From assembly GCF_000238375.3 (NCBI RefSeq), contig NZ_AHBZ03000012.1:186001-250000 (forward strand): a stretch of DNA of 64,000 nucleotides, in the 5' to 3' direction. Positions 8,885-17,846 of this stretch are shown here, piece by piece. A program made the position numbers and the translations under genes. Position 1 is the first letter of the stretch. Every line of letters begins with the position of its first letter. The notes beneath the pieces are model-generated. The model was given only the letters and a program-made list of their open reading frames with translations, was not told the DNA's origin and did not search any database. The stretch comes from Pseudoalteromonas citrea. GTDB lineage: Bacteria > Pseudomonadota > Gammaproteobacteria > Enterobacterales > Alteromonadaceae.

Positions 8885-10870
8885 ATGAATACAAATACAC
8901 AATTTTTAACTTGGGTATTTTTTGACAATACAGATGAATTGCTAAATCTAAGTACAGAAAAGGTCACAAAATTAGAACCACAAGTAGCCCAGTTACTTAA
9001 ACTGTTTATTTACAGTAATGGAGAGTTACTCACTAGAGACGCCATAGTTAACCATATTTGGCCTAACATTGTCGTTGAGCATAATAGCTTGTACCAGTTA
9101 TTAACGAAATTAAGGCGATTACTGAGCGACAACCCAAAACAACCCAGGATCATCAAGACTATTCCTAAAAAAGGCTATCAGTTTATAGCCGATACACAGC
9201 CTTATACCCCACAAAAAACGAACGAAACATCAAATAAAAAAAAGATAGTTACTCAACTTTCATGGTGGAAATTAGCGGTGCTTCCTGTCGTCATTGCATG
9301 TGGTAGCGCTATTGCATTTTATTCTCAAAATACAACAAAGACTCCCCAGCCTAAATATAAAATGTCAGATCTGAGCTATGATCTTGGCCTTGAGTACAAT
9401 GTCGATGCACATAAAACAAAGGACTTAATCGCATACATTAAAAACTTTAATGACCTCGTCTTTAGTAACAAACAGGGTGTGATATTAAATACCATCAAAT
9501 TTCCCAGTCGCATACATCACCCCAGCTGGCACAGTGAACTTGATTTGATCTCTTTCTGGCAATACTACCAAGATAAATGCATTCTTCATGTGTATAAATC
9601 ATCTGGTCAAGCCATTCACCGCTCTAAAGGCCAAAAGTGTACCCACACGAGGGCATCGTCATGGCAATCAAGCTCCCAATTAACTATTAACCTAGCAAAT
9701 GGCGCACATTTTAAGCCTTTTAATTACGACCTTCATACCGGAAACAGCCTTGAACTCCCCGTTATACTTCATGATGGAGACACCTTCCAGCACAGTATCA
9801 TAGCTTGGCAGGGTAAAAGTTATTACCTCATTACATCAGCAGATCATAAAAGTAGACTGATAACACTAGATGGCACCGTGCATATGCAGTGGGAACATCC
9901 AATCACCATGCTTACCTATGACCCTAAACGACAAACTATTATTTCTAATAACTCCGATAAACATCATACGTTAATAGCAACATCTCGGGATGGTCAGCAG
10001 CAAATTATTGCGAATGCTGTGCAAGGTATATTCACCGACTTATCTGTTGATTTAACTGGTGATATTTATACGGCGGTCGAAACCTGGCAAGTCAATATTC
10101 GTGATAAAGATGAACTTCCGATTTTTTCAACGACAAGCATCGAGTATCTGCCTGTCAGTAACCTGTTAGGCGAAACAGCGTTTATGTCAAAAAGAAGTGG
10201 TGTCTGTGAAGTCTACTTATATTCTGAGGATCAAGTTAAACAACTTTCCTACAATCAGGGCTACGAATATGTAAATCACATAGAGTGGCAACCTCAATTA
10301 AACCTCTTACTCACCAATCGTGACAAAAATATACTGCTATATGATAGGCAAGGAAAAATCATGCAGTTTTTACCTGATCAAATATCCACAATCACACAAT
10401 TAGGATGGCATACCAATGAGCAGGTATGGGTTTATGACACCCAAACGCTCTCTACATATAACTTAACAGGTCAACGGCTCAATAACTTTACCCTGCATGT
10501 AGATGCGCTGCTTTACAATAATCAAAGCGCTCAGTGGTTAGTTTTTGATGACTACACGCTTTATACAGTCAATGACTTAAGCCACTTAACCAATCGTGAC
10601 AATTGGGTGCCAATCAACACCTTTTCCAAACAGCAATATAATCAACACCGTAACTTCAAACTACGTGATAATACCCTATATTGGCTATCCAGTTGGTCAG
10701 CAAAGGACTACATCTGGCAATTGTCTCTAGAGGAAGCATCTGTATCACTCATAAAATCAGATGAACTTATTTGGCATTATGATATTGCCAAAGATGGCTC
10801 ATTAAACATCGCTAAAATGGAGGCGATTGAAGGTGATATTAAAAAGCTCTCGCTAATAGACCCCCAATAA
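8885..10870 (+). CDS. CadC/ToxR-like membrane regulator with propeller-like C-terminal domain
   Basis: A 661-residue one-component regulator. Residues 1-100 are an OmpR-type winged helix (LLTRDAIVNHIWPN, followed by SLYQLLTKLRRLL and the wing IIKTIPKKGYQF). A single membrane segment lies near residues 128-147. The remaining roughly 500 residues are periplasmic and show repeated WQP/WH..E and 'LLYDRQG'-like strands suggesting a WD40/PD40-like beta-propeller. The arrangement is that of CadC/ToxR-type regulators, which bind DNA from the membrane in response to a periplasmic cue. The divergent DUF5916 gene is the most obvious candidate target. The ligand is unknown. Confidence 0.82.
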   Translation: MNTNTQFLTWVFFDNTDELLNLSTEKVTKLEPQVAQLLKLFIYSNGELLTRDAIVNHIWPNIVVEHNSLYQLLTKLRRLLSDNPKQPRIIKTIPKKGYQFIADTQPYTPQKTNETSNKKKIVTQLSWWKLAVLPVVIACGSAIAFYSQNTTKTPQPKYKMSDLSYDLGLEYNVDAHKTKDLIAYIKNFNDLVFSNKQGVILNTIKFPSRIHHPSWHSELDLISFWQYYQDKCILHVYKSSGQAIHRSKGQKCTHTRASSWQSSSQLTINLANGAHFKPFNYDLHTGNSLELPVILHDGDTFQHSIIAWQGKSYYLITSADHKSRLITLDGTVHMQWEHPITMLTYDPKRQTIISNNSDKHHTLIATSRDGQQQIIANAVQGIFTDLSVDLTGDIYTAVETWQVNIRDKDELPIFSTTSIEYLPVSNLLGETAFMSKRSGVCEVYLYSEDQVKQLSYNQGYEYVNHIEWQPQLNLLLTNRDKNILLYDRQGKIMQFLPDQISTITQLGWHTNEQVWVYDTQTLSTYNLTGQRLNNFTLHVDALLYNNQSAQWLVFDDYTLYTVNDLSHLTNRDNWVPINTFSKQQYNQHRNFKLRDNTLYWLSSWSAKDYIWQLSLEEASVSLIKSDELIWHYDIAKDGSLNIAKMEAIEGDIKKLSLIDPQ

Positions 10871-11056
10871 CCCCCCGAAGACTCACCGATATACTGTAGC
10901 CGTGTACATAAATAAATTGCACGCGGCTATACGCACGCAAAGTTCATAATGAAGGATCACAGGTATATTTTGTTAATGATTATTAAATGAATGAAGATTA
11001 TATAAAGTGACTGAGTTTAGAGATTAAAATATAATTGAAGGGTATATAACGAAGAC

Positions 11057-11084
11057 TATATGCTTTACATGAAATAAGCATATA
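11057..11084 (-). terminator. Possible 3' hairpin of the tRNA-Asp transcript
   Basis: A 9-bp inverted repeat (TATATGCTT / AAGCATATA, 10-base loop) directly abuts the CCA end of the last tRNA-Asp gene on the minus strand. The downstream minus-strand sequence is only moderately T-rich, so it may be a processing or stability hairpin rather than a true terminator. Confidence 0.45.
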
Positions 11085-11161
11085 TGGCGGAGTGGACGGG
11101 ACTCGAACCCGCGACCCCCGGCGTGACAGGCCGGTATTCTAACCAACTGAACTACCACTCC
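11085..11161 (-). tRNA. tRNA-Asp (GTC), copy 7 (promoter-distal)
   Basis: A 77-base cloverleaf with encoded CCA. The acceptor stem is GGAGTGG/CCACTCC with discriminator G, the anticodon is GTC in CCTGTCACG, and the T loop is GGTTCGAGTCC. It matches E. coli tRNA-Asp closely and is identical to the six other copies. Confidence 0.97.
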
Positions 11162-11204
11162 GCAGTGGTATATGACGTATTTCGGGCGTCCCCTAGATAT
11201 CAAA

Positions 11205-11281
11205 TGGCGGAGTGGACGGGACTCGAACCCGCGACCCCCGGCGTGACAGGCCGGTATTCTAACCAACTGAACTACCACTCC
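11205..11281 (-). tRNA. tRNA-Asp (GTC), copy 6
   Basis: Identical 77-base tRNA-Asp with GTC anticodon and encoded CCA. It is 43 bases from the next copy downstream. Confidence 0.97.
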
Positions 11282-11309
11282 GCAGAGATATCATTTTTGT
11301 TATTTGCAT

Positions 11310-11386
11310 TGGCGGAGTGGACGGGACTCGAACCCGCGACCCCCGGCGTGACAGGCCGGTATTCTAACCAACTGAACTACCACTCC
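11310..11386 (-). tRNA. tRNA-Asp (GTC), copy 5
   Basis: Identical 77-base tRNA-Asp with GTC anticodon and encoded CCA, in the same tandem transcript. The spacer to copy 6 is 28 bases. Confidence 0.97.
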
Positions 11387-11416
11387 GCTGAGCAAATAAA
11401 ATTTCGATTAAGACGT

Positions 11417-11493
11417 TGGCGGAGTGGACGGGACTCGAACCCGCGACCCCCGGCGTGACAGGCCGGTATTCTAACCAACTGAACTACCACTCC
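11417..11493 (-). tRNA. tRNA-Asp (GTC), copy 4
   Basis: Identical 77-base tRNA-Asp with GTC anticodon and encoded CCA. The leader immediately 5' of this copy differs from the GC extension seen beside several other copies, but the mature sequence is unchanged. Confidence 0.97.
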
Positions 11494-11520
11494 TCGACGT
11501 TTTAATCTGTGCTTTCCTAT

Positions 11521-11597
11521 TGGCGGAGTGGACGGGACTCGAACCCGCGACCCCCGGCGTGACAGGCCGGTATTCTAACCAACTGAACTACCACTCC
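11521..11597 (-). tRNA. tRNA-Asp (GTC), copy 3
   Basis: Identical 77-base tRNA-Asp with GTC anticodon and encoded CCA. The spacer to copy 4 is 27 bases. Confidence 0.97.
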
Positions 11598-11634
11598 ACA
11601 AAGGAAAAGCGTGCCTTTCGGCGTTTGTAAGGAT

Positions 11635-11711
11635 TGGCGGAGTGGACGGGACTCGAACCCGCGACCCCCGGCGTGACAGGCCGGTATTCTAACCAACTGA
11701 ACTACCACTCC
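11635..11711 (-). tRNA. tRNA-Asp (GTC), copy 2
   Basis: Identical 77-base tRNA-Asp with GTC anticodon and encoded CCA. The spacer to copy 3 is 37 bases. Confidence 0.97.
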
Positions 11712-11738
11712 AGCATCTCTTACAAATTTTTGAATAAT

Positions 11739-11815
11739 TGGCGGAGTGGACGGGACTCGAACCCGCGACCCCCGGCGTGACAGGCCGGTATTCTAACCAA
11801 CTGAACTACCACTCC
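11739..11815 (-). tRNA. tRNA-Asp (GTC), copy 1 (promoter-proximal)
   Basis: Identical 77-base tRNA-Asp with GTC anticodon and encoded CCA. It is the first gene after the promoter at 11858-11886. Its position downstream of dnaQ on the same strand matches aspV next to dnaQ in E. coli. Confidence 0.97.
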
Positions 11816-11857
11816 GCATTATTCTTGCTGTTAGGTTGCTCCCTGACAGCGGCGTGA

Positions 11858-11886
11858 ATAATACGAATGGACCCCTTTAGAGTCAA
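11858..11886 (-). promoter_or_regulatory. Sigma70 promoter of the tRNA-Asp array
   Basis: On the minus strand a -35 box TTGACT (11881-11886) and a -10 box TATTAT (11858-11863) are separated by exactly 17 bases. A GC-rich discriminator (TCACGCCGC) follows, typical of stable-RNA promoters under stringent control. It lies between the array and the stop of the preceding minus-strand gene. Confidence 0.85.
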
Positions 11887-11913
11887 CAGTTTTTTTGCAA
11901 TTTTCTCGCTTTT

Positions 11914-13275
11914 TTAGTCATCTGACATCGAAAGGTTCAAAATATCACCTGATTTGTCATTTTTTGAGCCATTCGCGTCACCCTTTTCATTCGCGATTTC
12001 TAAATCATCACTTTCAATATCTGACTTTTTCTTAAATGAAGGTAACTTAAAGGCAAATTTGATGGGTTTATTTTGTACAAAAATACGAATAGCCAACCAA
12101 CCAATCAATAAAACCACCACATTTCCCAGTACGATTATGGTGATCATCGTAGTCGTGCTCATCGAATTATCTACAACTTCAGGCGCAGCTTGACCCATTG
12201 CTGTTTTTTTCGCCGCCATTGGTAGCTCTGGCACCTTTTCAATTGGCCGCTCAATTTCAAATTTATACATAGGCAAAGTCGCCATAAACTCTCTGCCGTT
12301 TATATTTTCCCCAAATGCCGACAACTCAATGCTGTATCTCCCCCAATCATAGTTCTCGACCATGACTTTTCGATATAACCTCTCTTCTTCATTTAAGGTA
12401 AACATTTGTTCTTCACCATTGGGATAAAAAACCTTACCTTGAAAAATGACTGACTCAGGCTTTACGATATTGGGGTCAATATGCAGTGTGAGTTCATGCT
12501 TTAAATCTTTATTAGCACCTAGCTCTAACTGATAAGTGAAAGGAGGCTCAGCGATGATAAGCGGCTCTTTAACCACTCTGCGCTTTAAGATAGGCGTTTC
12601 GATAAAAAACTCAGGCTGCCACTCCCCCGCGGGAAAGCTAAGTTTAAACTCTCCCGTAAAAATGCCATCCATTGGTCGCTCATCAAATTCACGACCATCA
12701 TCTCTAAATGCCGTGACACTTTGCGTGCCCGCACCAAAATTCGCGTAACTATCATTATTGGTACTAATAAATTCGACAAACAAGCTCACCACATCGCGAA
12801 AGTAACCCACTTGAATCGGTTTTCCGTCGTTGGTAACTTTGCCGCTGACTTTTAAAGTTTCGCCGCGAAACAGTAGAGGTGGTAATGGATCAACATGGAG
12901 TTCTATTTCCCCTAACACCATAATACGGCTGTTTGGTTGAATACTGCCGACTACTTGCCAAGGGCCTGGCGTTGGGTCTGAAATAGTAATGAGGTCGTAG
13001 CTTGGTTCATCAAACCAATCTAGCTTGTCATTTTTTAGAGCTTGCGGTGCATAAAGCTTACTGCCATCAGGCTTTACTAGCACAACAGCTGGCGCACCTC
13101 GAGTTCGAAAAAACAGTAAGGTGATCTTGTCGACTTTGTGATCAATACGAAAGCGATTGTCTAACAGCGGGATTTCGTTAATTTTTCCATTGCGCTGCAA
13201 CAGCGTAATAGACGGCAGCGCGACTGCACTAAACCCAATGATTGCCAGCAACACCGCTACAATTAATCGCTTCAT
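11914..13275 (-). CDS. TIGR03503-like membrane-anchored periplasmic protein
   Basis: A 453-residue protein with an N-terminal signal peptide (residues 1-19), a large periplasmic part of several beta-sandwich-like segments (for example LLFFRTRGAPAVVLVKPDG and PMDGIFTGEFKL), one membrane segment near residues 375-398, and a charged, Ser/Asp-rich cytoplasmic tail. This layout and the position beside dnaQ match the conserved gammaproteobacterial family TIGR03503, whose function is not known. It starts 14 bases after the dnaQ stop and is probably in one unit with dnaQ. The family name is from recognition only and was not checked by a search. Confidence 0.72.
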   Translation of the reverse strand: MKRLIVAVLLAIIGFSAVALPSITLLQRNGKINEIPLLDNRFRIDHKVDKITLLFFRTRGAPAVVLVKPDGSKLYAPQALKNDKLDWFDEPSYDLITISDPTPGPWQVVGSIQPNSRIMVLGEIELHVDPLPPLLFRGETLKVSGKVTNDGKPIQVGYFRDVVSLFVEFISTNNDSYANFGAGTQSVTAFRDDGREFDERPMDGIFTGEFKLSFPAGEWQPEFFIETPILKRRVVKEPLIIAEPPFTYQLELGANKDLKHELTLHIDPNIVKPESVIFQGKVFYPNGEEQMFTLNEEERLYRKVMVENYDWGRYSIELSAFGENINGREFMATLPMYKFEIERPIEKVPELPMAAKKTAMGQAAPEVVDNSMSTTTMITIIVLGNVVVLLIGWLAIRIFVQNKPIKFAFKLPSFKKKSDIESDDLEIANEKGDANGSKNDKSGDILNLSMSDD

Positions 13276-13289
13276 AGTTTACCTCATTA

Positions 13290-13997
13290 TTATTGCTGCC
13301 AAATAGTCTCGCCATCTTTATTAACCACCTTTAAGCGTTCTTCGTGTGCAATCACTTCATCGGCATTTGCCATAATAACTTTAAGAGGTTGTCTATCTGA
13401 GCTTAATCTAATTATGTCGCCCTGCTGATTTTTACTTCCGCTTTCATTGCCAGACGCTAAATTAAGCTTTTTTTGCCCTCCAGTCATACCCAAATAAACA
13501 TCAGCTAGGATCTCGGAATCCAGTAAAGCGCCGTGCAACGTTCGTTTCGCGTTATCAATATCATAACGACGACATAACGCATCGAGGTTGTTTTTTTGGC
13601 CTGGGTGCAAATCTCTGGCCATTACCAAGGTATCTAATACTTCACAGTATTCGTGAGTCAGTGGGTACCCTTGATTTAATAAGGCAAATTCATGATCCAT
13701 AAACCCGACATCAAACGGCGCATTATGGATCACTAGTTCAGCCCCTTTAATAAACTCAAAAAACTCTTGAGCAACATCTTGGAACAAGGGTTTACCTTTC
13801 AAAAACTCATTGGTAATACCGTGTACATCGATTGCTTCTTCTTCAATACTCCGCTGGGGGTTGATATAAACATGAAAATTATTACCCGTTAAGCGTCGAT
13901 TTACGAGCTCAACACACCCAATCTCAATAATACGGTGACCCGACTTTGGGTCTATACCAGTTGTTTCTGTATCTAGGACTATCTGTCTTTTTAACAT
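13290..13997 (-). CDS. dnaQ: DNA polymerase III epsilon subunit (3'-5' proofreading exonuclease)
   Basis: A 235-residue DEDDh exonuclease that proofreads DNA synthesis as part of the Pol III core. Exo I is DTETTG at residues 9-14 (catalytic D9 and E11), Exo II is HNAPFDVGF, and Exo III contains the H and D of LHGALLDSEILADVY. The length is close to the 243 residues of E. coli DnaQ, and the C-terminal tail that would contact the alpha subunit is present. It is divergent from rnhA with about 70 bases between them, the same arrangement as in E. coli, so the promoters of the two genes share or overlap that gap. Confidence 0.96.
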   Translation of the reverse strand: MLKRQIVLDTETTGIDPKSGHRIIEIGCVELVNRRLTGNNFHVYINPQRSIEEEAIDVHGITNEFLKGKPLFQDVAQEFFEFIKGAELVIHNAPFDVGFMDHEFALLNQGYPLTHEYCEVLDTLVMARDLHPGQKNNLDALCRRYDIDNAKRTLHGALLDSEILADVYLGMTGGQKKLNLASGNESGSKNQQGDIIRLSSDRQPLKVIMANADEVIAHEERLKVVNKDGETIWQQ

Positions 13998-14067
13998 ATC
14001 GTCAGCAACCTAACTTTGCTATTGTTAGCGTTCAATATCTTTATTCTACATAAAAACAGGTCAACTC

Positions 14068-14538
14068 GTGCAAAAAACCGTAGAGATTTATACTGATGGG
14101 TCATGTTTAGGTAACCCAGGGCCCGGTGGTTACGGGGTATACATGTCTTATCAAGGTCATGAAAAAGAGATTAATCAAGGATACCAACTTACCACCAACA
14201 ACCGGATGGAAATGCTAGCGGCAATTGTTGCACTTGAAACATTAAAGCGCCCTTGTGCAGTAATACTTTATACAGATAGCCAATATGTTAAACAAGGTAT
14301 CGAGTCTTGGGTTGCAAACTGGAAAAAGCGCAACTGGCAAACCTCTGCCAAAAAGCCTGTAAAAAACGTAGACCTATGGAAACGGTTAGACGCTGCGTGC
14401 GAACGTCACACTATTGAGTGGAAGTGGGTAAAAGGCCATAGTGGTAATAAGTACAATGAATTGGTTGATGATCTAGCCCGTGATGCGGCATCCTCAGACA
14501 GTTTACTACCTGATGATGGTTACCAGCCAGAGAGTTAA
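14068..14538 (+). CDS. rnhA: Ribonuclease HI
   Basis: A 156-residue RNase HI that degrades the RNA strand of RNA-DNA hybrids. The catalytic residues D10 (YTDGSC), E48 (NNRMEM) and D70 (YTDSQYV) fall at the same numbers as in E. coli, and the last aspartate is in NELVDDLA. The basic handle region ([20 protein letters not shown]) is intact. The gene is divergent from dnaQ, and its 3' end overlaps the end of the convergent methyltransferase gene by four bases, which suggests strong gene packing without an intervening terminator. Confidence 0.97.
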   Translation: MQKTVEIYTDGSCLGNPGPGGYGVYMSYQGHEKEINQGYQLTTNNRMEMLAAIVALETLKRPCAVILYTDSQYVKQGIESWVANWKKRNWQTSAKKPVKNVDLWKRLDAACERHTIEWKWVKGHSGNKYNELVDDLARDAASSDSLLPDDGYQPES

Positions 14539-15296
14539 TGTTCATCTGACATCGACTGATGCGTTTGCCTTACCCGAGCACTTTTTACCGCTGGCGCCCA
14601 CTTTGGCCGAGCATGCCACTTGGGTTTGATCGGCGTTAATGGTGCTACACGTTTTCTTGCAACCAATAAATAGCAACTGCCCATCGGTTTTAAATAGTGA
14701 CGACAAAAGTGCCGCCACGGGGCAAAACGAGATAATCGGCTGCCACGAGCTAACGAAGCATGAATAAAGCGCTCATCAGCCAAAATTTCAAAGCCGAGTA
14801 AATCAAGCCAATCTTTAACACGTGCAGGTGTAAAAAAGCGACCCGACCAAGGCAGCTTTTGACCACTAAATGGTAAGCAGTAGGCTAAACCGCACAAACT
14901 AAACGGGTTAAAACCAGAAATAACGATATATCCGCCAGGGATTAAAGTACGATGCGCTTCACGTAAAATATGATGTGGATCAGAGTGATACTCCAAACAA
15001 TGGCTCAATATGCAAGCATCAACACTATGCTCTGAAAAAGGTAGTTCATCAATTTCAGCCACCACCCCCACATGCTTCTGAGATAAAGGCGCTACACACA
15101 CTTGGTGTTTAATGGCACTTTTAGAAGTATCAAGCTGACCACTTAACCCGCCAAGCTTTAACATATGATAGCCAAACATCCGAGTGAGCCACTTACCCAT
15201 TCGTCGTTCAATTCCTCCTCGCACGTAGTCGCCATGAGGAAAATCTTTCCAATCGAGTGGTTTTGGGCCTTGTTGAAAACTTAATGCTGGTTTCAT
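14535..15296 (-). CDS. Class I SAM-dependent methyltransferase (YafS-like)
   Basis: A 253-residue class I methyltransferase fold: the motif-II-like segment [20 protein letters not shown] and the post-motif [24 protein letters not shown] are clear, as in methyltransferase type 11 (UbiE/BioC-like) domains. The usual glycine-rich motif I is weak in this protein. Its place between gloB and rnhA corresponds to E. coli yafS, also an uncharacterised methyltransferase. It is divergent from gloB and convergent with rnhA. The substrate is unknown. Confidence 0.83.
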   Translation of the reverse strand: MKPALSFQQGPKPLDWKDFPHGDYVRGGIERRMGKWLTRMFGYHMLKLGGLSGQLDTSKSAIKHQVCVAPLSQKHVGVVAEIDELPFSEHSVDACILSHCLEYHSDPHHILREAHRTLIPGGYIVISGFNPFSLCGLAYCLPFSGQKLPWSGRFFTPARVKDWLDLLGFEILADERFIHASLARGSRLSRFAPWRHFCRHYLKPMGSCYLLVARKRVAPLTPIKPKWHARPKWAPAVKSARVRQTHQSMSDEH

Positions 15297-15352
15297 CGCT
15301 AGAGCTTGCTCGCTATACTGTTGCTAACGTTCACTTTATAGAGCAATTTACC

Positions 15353-16120
15353 ATGGCGCAAGTAGAGCCAATCAATGCGTTTGATGACAATTACATTTGG
15401 GCGATTCGAGATACACCAAAAAAACAAGTGTGGGTTGTTGACCCAGGCCAAGCCGAGCCGGTACTTTCTTACCTGCAGCAACATGATGCCACACTTGCGG
15501 GTATTTTAATCACACATCACCACTGGGATCATACCAATGGAGTAGCTGAACTCGTTGATGCTTTTCCTGGTATAACGGTTTATGGCCCTGAACATTCAAA
15601 ATTTAATGGTATTACCCACCCTCTTGATGCGGGTGATACTATTGATATATTGGACTTTACCTTAACGATACTGCGTACACCGGGACACACTTTAGACCAT
15701 ATCTGTTACACTAATAATGCGCTGTGCTTTACAGGTGACACCCTCTTTAGTGCAGGCTGTGGCCGGTTGTTCGAAGGTAGTGCAGAACAAATGTGGCACT
15801 CATTTCAACAGTTTTCACAATTTAGTGATCGCACTCTTATTTATTGTACCCATGAATATACATCGGCAAACTTGGCATTTGCGGCTGCCGTTGAACCAGA
15901 TAATGATAACATTAGGGCTCACATCGATTGGGTAACAGCACAACGTACTAAAGGTCTGCCAAGTTTGCCCACTAATTTTGGCTTAGAGCGGCAGATCAAT
16001 CCTTTTTTACGCGCTAACTTGGCACATATGTGTCACCACCTCCCACCACATTTAACCTATAGCACTCAGCACCCTTGGAATAACTTCGCAGCGATACGCG
16101 CTTGGAAAGACGAATTTTAG
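15353..16120 (+). CDS. gloB: Hydroxyacylglutathione hydrolase (glyoxalase II)
   Basis: A 255-residue metallo-beta-lactamase-fold enzyme that hydrolyses S-lactoylglutathione to lactate and glutathione, the second step of methylglyoxal detoxification. The dinuclear metal motif THHHWDH is near residues 53-59, with the further ligands in RTPGHTLDHICY, FTGDTLF and YCTHEYT. The start chosen is the ATG at 15353, giving MAQVEPINAFDDNYIW, the usual N-terminus and length. A longer in-frame extension upstream would overlap the divergent methyltransferase gene and is unlikely. Confidence 0.95.
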   Translation: MAQVEPINAFDDNYIWAIRDTPKKQVWVVDPGQAEPVLSYLQQHDATLAGILITHHHWDHTNGVAELVDAFPGITVYGPEHSKFNGITHPLDAGDTIDILDFTLTILRTPGHTLDHICYTNNALCFTGDTLFSAGCGRLFEGSAEQMWHSFQQFSQFSDRTLIYCTHEYTSANLAFAAAVEPDNDNIRAHIDWVTAQRTKGLPSLPTNFGLERQINPFLRANLAHMCHHLPPHLTYSTQHPWNNFAAIRAWKDEF

Positions 16121-16204
16121 CCGAGTTAATGTTAAGTCGGCTCTTTAAACTTAAGCGCTTTACAGGTAGTATTGGCGGGTTTTTGCCCAAATATATAAAG
16201 AAAT

Positions 16205-17776
16205 ATGACTAAATCACCTATTTTAATTGCACTACTTGCACTACTTAGTGGCTGCCAAACTTTAACGTCAACATCTGAGCCGCCACAGGCCTCGCAGACG
16301 TTAGCTAATGCAGCCAGCCCAAGTGAAATAAGCGATACCTTACTCAGTGCTATCCAAGAGCCAATTGAAGTAGATGAGCCACCTCCTGTATTTGATGATG
16401 TCTGGGAGCGTATCCGTTATCAGTTGTCTATTGATGTTCCACAAAATAGGCCTGTGGTTGCTGAGCGTAATTACTACCAACGCCACCAGCGCTATTTAGA
16501 CAGAATATCGAAGCGTGCTGAGCCTTACTTATACTTCATAGTCGAAGAAGTAGAAAAGCGTGAGATGCCCATTGAAATTGCATTGCTGCCCATCGTAGAA
16601 AGTGCATTTGACCCATTTGGCTACTCGCATCGCAGTGCATCAGGTATTTGGCAGTTTATGCCACAAACCGGCGAACGCTTTAACTTAAAACAAAACTGGT
16701 GGTATGACGGTCGTCGAGACATTGTGCAGTCTACTCGCGCCGCACTCGACTATTTAACTTATTTACACAAAACCTTGGAGGGTGACTGGCTTAATGCCAT
16801 TGCTGCTTATAACTCAGGTGAAGGCCGTCTTTTAAGGGCAATTCGTAAAAACCGTAAAAAGCATCTTCCGACGGACTTTTGGTCACTCGATTTACCACGT
16901 GAAACAACTGCCTATGTCCCTAAACTATTGGCTCTGTCTGACTTATTGAAGCGTCAAGATGAATTTAAGGTAACATGGAACCCCATTATCAATGCACAAG
17001 TAGTTGATACCATTGATGTAGGCTCTCAGATTGATTTAGCCCTCGCAGCTGATATGGCAGATATTACATTGACTGAACTGTATCGACTCAACCCAGGCTT
17101 TAATCGTTGGGCAACTGACCCTGAAGGGCCACAAATATTATTATTACCGGCTGATAAAATTGAATCGTTCAAAGAAAGACTCGCCACAACAACCGCACAA
17201 GACCGCCTAAGGTGGCAACACTACGCGGTAAAAAAAGGCGATACGTTATCAGTTATCGCACAAAAATTTTCGACCAGCTCGAGTGCAATCCAATCTCTTA
17301 ACAAGCTAGATAGCCATATCATTCGTATTGGTCAAAAGCTTTTAGTGCCATTAAGTGAAGGTGAGTTAAAAAGTGAACATTTACCATCACAAGTCAGAAT
17401 GGCAGTAAACAAAGATAAACAGAGTAAAAAAACACACACGGTTAAGAGTGGCGACACCTTGTGGGATATTAGTCGAGAATACGATGTCACAATCAAACAA
17501 CTGGCCAGCTGGAATAAACTCAAAGCACAATCAGTGCTGCGCTTAGGCCAAAAACTGACGGTTTATCAAAGTACCAATAACAAACCTAAAAGTGCCTTAG
17601 TCAGCACAACACGTACTATCACTTATAAAGTGAGGCGCGGTGACTCATTGGCGCGCATTGCCAGTAAGTTTAACCTAACAGTTAAAGAAATCGTTAAATG
17701 GAATAACCTTGCAGGTCAAAAGTATTTACACCCAGGCCAAAAGTTAAAGTTAAAAGTGGATGTAAAACGTACTTAA
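16205..17776 (+). CDS. mltD: Membrane-bound lytic murein transglycosylase D with three LysM domains
   Basis: A 523-residue lipoprotein (lipobox LSGC, cysteine 17) that cleaves peptidoglycan glycan strands to 1,6-anhydro products. The SLT domain covers about residues 110-230, with the catalytic glutamate in PIVESAFDPF and the downstream SGIWQFMP and AIAAYNSGEG motifs. Three LysM domains follow near residues 339-382, 411-456 and 472-519, each beginning with a (K/R)xGD(T/S)L motif. E. coli MltD has two LysM repeats, so a third is a modest expansion. It follows gloB by 84 bases, as in E. coli, and ends before a bidirectional terminator. Confidence 0.95.
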   Translation: MTKSPILIALLALLSGCQTLTSTSEPPQASQTLANAASPSEISDTLLSAIQEPIEVDEPPPVFDDVWERIRYQLSIDVPQNRPVVAERNYYQRHQRYLDRISKRAEPYLYFIVEEVEKREMPIEIALLPIVESAFDPFGYSHRSASGIWQFMPQTGERFNLKQNWWYDGRRDIVQSTRAALDYLTYLHKTLEGDWLNAIAAYNSGEGRLLRAIRKNRKKHLPTDFWSLDLPRETTAYVPKLLALSDLLKRQDEFKVTWNPIINAQVVDTIDVGSQIDLALAADMADITLTELYRLNPGFNRWATDPEGPQILLLPADKIESFKERLATTTAQDRLRWQHYAVKKGDTLSVIAQKFSTSSSAIQSLNKLDSHIIRIGQKLLVPLSEGELKSEHLPSQVRMAVNKDKQSKKTHTVKSGDTLWDISREYDVTIKQLASWNKLKAQSVLRLGQKLTVYQSTNNKPKSALVSTTRTITYKVRRGDSLARIASKFNLTVKEIVKWNNLAGQKYLHPGQKLKLKVDVKRT

Positions 17777-17794
17777 CCTGTACGAAAAAATCAA

Positions 17795-17823
17795 AAAAGG
17801 CACAGGTAATTGTGCCTTTTTTA
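17795..17823. terminator. Bidirectional terminator between mltD and the flavodoxin gene
   Basis: A 10-bp stem AAAAGGCACA / TGTGCCTTTT with a GGTAAT loop, with an A run before and T run after. It lies between two convergent genes and can stop both transcripts. Confidence 0.9.
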
Positions 17824-17846
17824 TAACATATTGTCTTAATGAAGAT

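Noticed and set aside
8722-8967. Minus-strand frame over the start of the CadC-like regulator
   Set aside because: It overlaps the winged-helix coding sequence and the divergent promoter region, and its product has no family features.
11084-11815. Open frames on both strands across the tRNA-Asp array, with a repeated WTGLEPATPGVTGRYSN-type peptide
   Set aside because: They are translations of tRNA genes and their spacers. The repeat reflects the seven identical tRNAs and no ribosome binding sites are present. Such frames are often misannotated as proteins.
11085-11815. Regular repeats with short unique spacers, resembling a CRISPR array
   Set aside because: The 77-base repeat is a complete tRNA-Asp cloverleaf with encoded CCA, the spacers vary from 27 to 43 bases, and no cas genes are near.
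15257-15352. N-terminal extension of gloB
   Set aside because: It would overlap the start of the divergent methyltransferase gene, and the conserved glyoxalase II N-terminus begins at the ATG at 15353.
16119-16147. Terminator between gloB and mltD
   Set aside because: The 6-bp AGCCGA/TCGGCT stem overlaps the gloB stop codon, has a 12-base loop and only CTTT after it; it is too weak to list as a terminator.
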